The notes under the pieces were generated by a model. The model was given only the letters and a program-made list of their open reading frames with translations, had not been told where the DNA came from and did not search any database. A DNA stretch of 55,898 bases from Rhodospirillaceae bacterium. GTDB lineage: Bacteria; Pseudomonadota; Alphaproteobacteria; Thalassobaculales; Thalassobaculaceae. Made by a program: the position numbers and the translations under genes. Numbering within the stretch: the stretch's first letter is position 1; every line of letters begins with the position of its first letter. Location of the stretch: assembly GCA_002708305.1 (NCBI GenBank), contig PANE01000030.1, forward strand, positions 46,264-102,161. The letters run 5' to 3'. This document shows, in pieces, positions 54,788 through 55,898 of the stretch.

Positions 54788-55880
54788 CGAACCTCTTAGG
54801 AGAGAAAGCGTTAAATTTACCATTAAAATCGTTACCCAGTAGCTCGGGAGCTAACTTTAATGCATGAGCGGCAGCTAACGTGACGCCACTATGACAAGTG
54901 ATCACAAATGCCCCAGGAAAGTTACTTGATTCTTCGTAGATAGGAAATCCATCCGGAGACATGATTCGCAGTGCACTCCAACTTCTTATCATCCTAAGTT
55001 TTTTTAACGCAGGAATCTTCCTAACAGCCTTATCAATTATTTTAGCAGCCATTTCAAAATTGAAACCCGAGTCAAAGCCTACGTTTTCTTTAGTTGCACC
55101 CAACATTACAGTACCTTCGTCAGTCTGGCGGATTGCCCCCAAAACATAATTAAAGAGCGGTGAAGTTCTCTCTGTAACGACAATGTGCCCTCTTTCGGGT
55201 CCAGTTGGAATATCCAGCCCAACAAATTCCCCTAGAGCTTTATTTCCATTTCCTGCAGCTAAGATAACTTTATCACTCAAAAAGTAACCTTCGTTAGTTA
55301 TAATTTTGAAACCTCGTATTTGTGGGATGATTTTCTTTACTTCGTGGTCAGGTCTATAAATGAGCCCAGATTCAATACATTTCTGATGCAAGGCCCTAAG
55401 AGTGTAAAGAGGATTCACTATCCCATCATATGGACAATAGGATGCACCGACCACCTCAGGCCCCACACTTGGCTCCATTCTTCGCACTTCATCACCACTT
55501 ATCATTCGCCTACCATTTTCGGCAACATTAGGTTGATTATGCATACGATTAATGGAATTCTCAAAGTCCATGTACTCTGCCTCGTCTAGACATAGTTCTA
55601 GACCGCCTGGCCGATGATGGCCCACATTGATACCCGTCTCTTCAACCAAAAGCTCTGCAAAATTTGGCCAAAGGTCAGATGACTCGCGGCTCCATGTTGC
55701 ATATTCATGCATGCCATCACCTTTTGACTGCACCCAAACTAAACCAAAATTACCCCGGGAAGCTCGAAAGGCTGTGTCCCCTTCGTCTAAAATAGTAACA
55801 GTTGCGCCTAATTTTAAAAGCCCATAAGAGACCGCAGCACCAACTAATCCCCCTCCTATAACAATGAAATCTGAAGTCAT
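54777..55880 (-). CDS. FAD-dependent amine oxidase subunit (DAO family)
   Basis: The 367-residue flavoprotein has the FAD motif FIVIGGGLVGAAVSYGLLKLGA at the N-terminus and an FAD/substrate block near the end (SWSALRIMSPDGFPIYEES, CHSGVTLAAAHALKLAPELL). It belongs to the glycine/D-amino-acid oxidase family. With the two following genes it forms the three-chain pattern of HcnABC, opine oxidase and D-hydroxyproline dehydrogenase. It oxidises the C-N bond of an amino acid or derivative. GGAATAAAT precedes the ATG. It lies at the window edge, so upstream partner genes may be missing. Confidence 0.88.
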   Translation of the reverse strand: MTSDFIVIGGGLVGAAVSYGLLKLGATVTILDEGDTAFRASRGNFGLVWVQSKGDGMHEYATWSRESSDLWPNFAELLVEETGINVGHHRPGGLELCLDEAEYMDFENSINRMHNQPNVAENGRRMISGDEVRRMEPSVGPEVVGASYCPYDGIVNPLYTLRALHQKCIESGLIYRPDHEVKKIIPQIRGFKIITNEGYFLSDKVILAAGNGNKALGEFVGLDIPTGPERGHIVVTERTSPLFNYVLGAIRQTDEGTVMLGATKENVGFDSGFNFEMAAKIIDKAVRKIPALKKLRMIRSWSALRIMSPDGFPIYEESSNFPGAFVITCHSGVTLAAAHALKLAPELLGNDFNGKFNAFSPKRFDVR

Positions 55881-55898
55881 ATTTATTCCAAATAGAGT

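Noticed and set aside
53089-55880. Calling the three-gene dehydrogenase hydrogen cyanide synthase.
   Set aside because: The subunit types match, but the gene order differs and the same set occurs in opine and hydroxyproline dehydrogenases. Sequence reading alone cannot fix the substrate.

Overview
The window looks like a piece of chromosome from a marine, AT-rich alphaproteobacterium. This is inferred from several things: the SUF operon headed by an Rrf2 regulator, the Psd/PssA pair, the many solute transporters and small-molecule catabolic genes, and a DddQ-type dimethylsulfoniopropionate (DMSP) lyase. A Rhodospirillales- or SAR116-like lineage would fit, but no rRNA or other marker gene is present to confirm it. 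Coding density is high, genes are packed into short operons with 1-10 base overlaps, and no tRNA, rRNA, CRISPR array, insertion sequence or prophage was seen.

Layout. 1-256: no gene, but two strong hairpins and a possible small RNA that ends in a good intrinsic terminator. 257-1987 (-): ygiC/ygiB-type pair. 2108-4241 (-): FAD monooxygenase and metallophosphoesterase. 4385-5587 (+): aspartate-type aminotransferase. 5636-6595 (-): HtrA-like protein that has lost its whole catalytic triad. 6833-8956 (-) and 9137-13353 (+): a two-sided catabolic region with GST, HpcH/HpaI aldolase, VOC protein, split AtuA pair, ThDP enzyme and an SDR without the usual Tyr. 13470-17680 (+): RND efflux pair. 17753-20406 (-): pssA, psd and a LysM/Ig-like protein. 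20525-23931 (+): LOG protein, a 456-residue protein of unknown family, NAD kinase and a small unknown protein.

24028-29693 (-): complete dipeptide-type ABC importer (A-B-C-D-F). 29974-31038 (+): AbrB-family membrane protein. 31035-34986 (-): complete spermidine/putrescine-type ABC importer (potD-B-C-A order). 35143-41408: an accessory metabolic region with a GNAT acetyltransferase, DMSP lyase, glycine-amidinotransferase-like enzyme, zinc alcohol dehydrogenase, double-hotdog MaoC-like protein, enoyl-CoA hydratase and a methyltransferase-fold protein. 41430-42859 (-): GFA-family protein and DMT exporter.

42939-49092 (-): the SUF iron-sulfur assembly operon rrf2-sufB-C-D-S-T-A, with a perfect 15-bp inverted repeat upstream whose centre resembles an IscR operator. 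49376-52121 (+): second DMT exporter and a 573-residue protein of unknown function. 52226-55880 (-): alpha/beta hydrolase and a three-subunit FAD/[2Fe-2S] amine (opine, hydroxyproline or glycine type) dehydrogenase. Together the genes suggest an organism that imports peptides, polyamines and osmolytes and oxidises organosulfur and nitrogen compounds. No single wholly new system was proven. The best leads are the 456- and 573-residue orphans, the inactive HtrA, the suf operator, and the DMSP lyase in its unusual neighbourhood.
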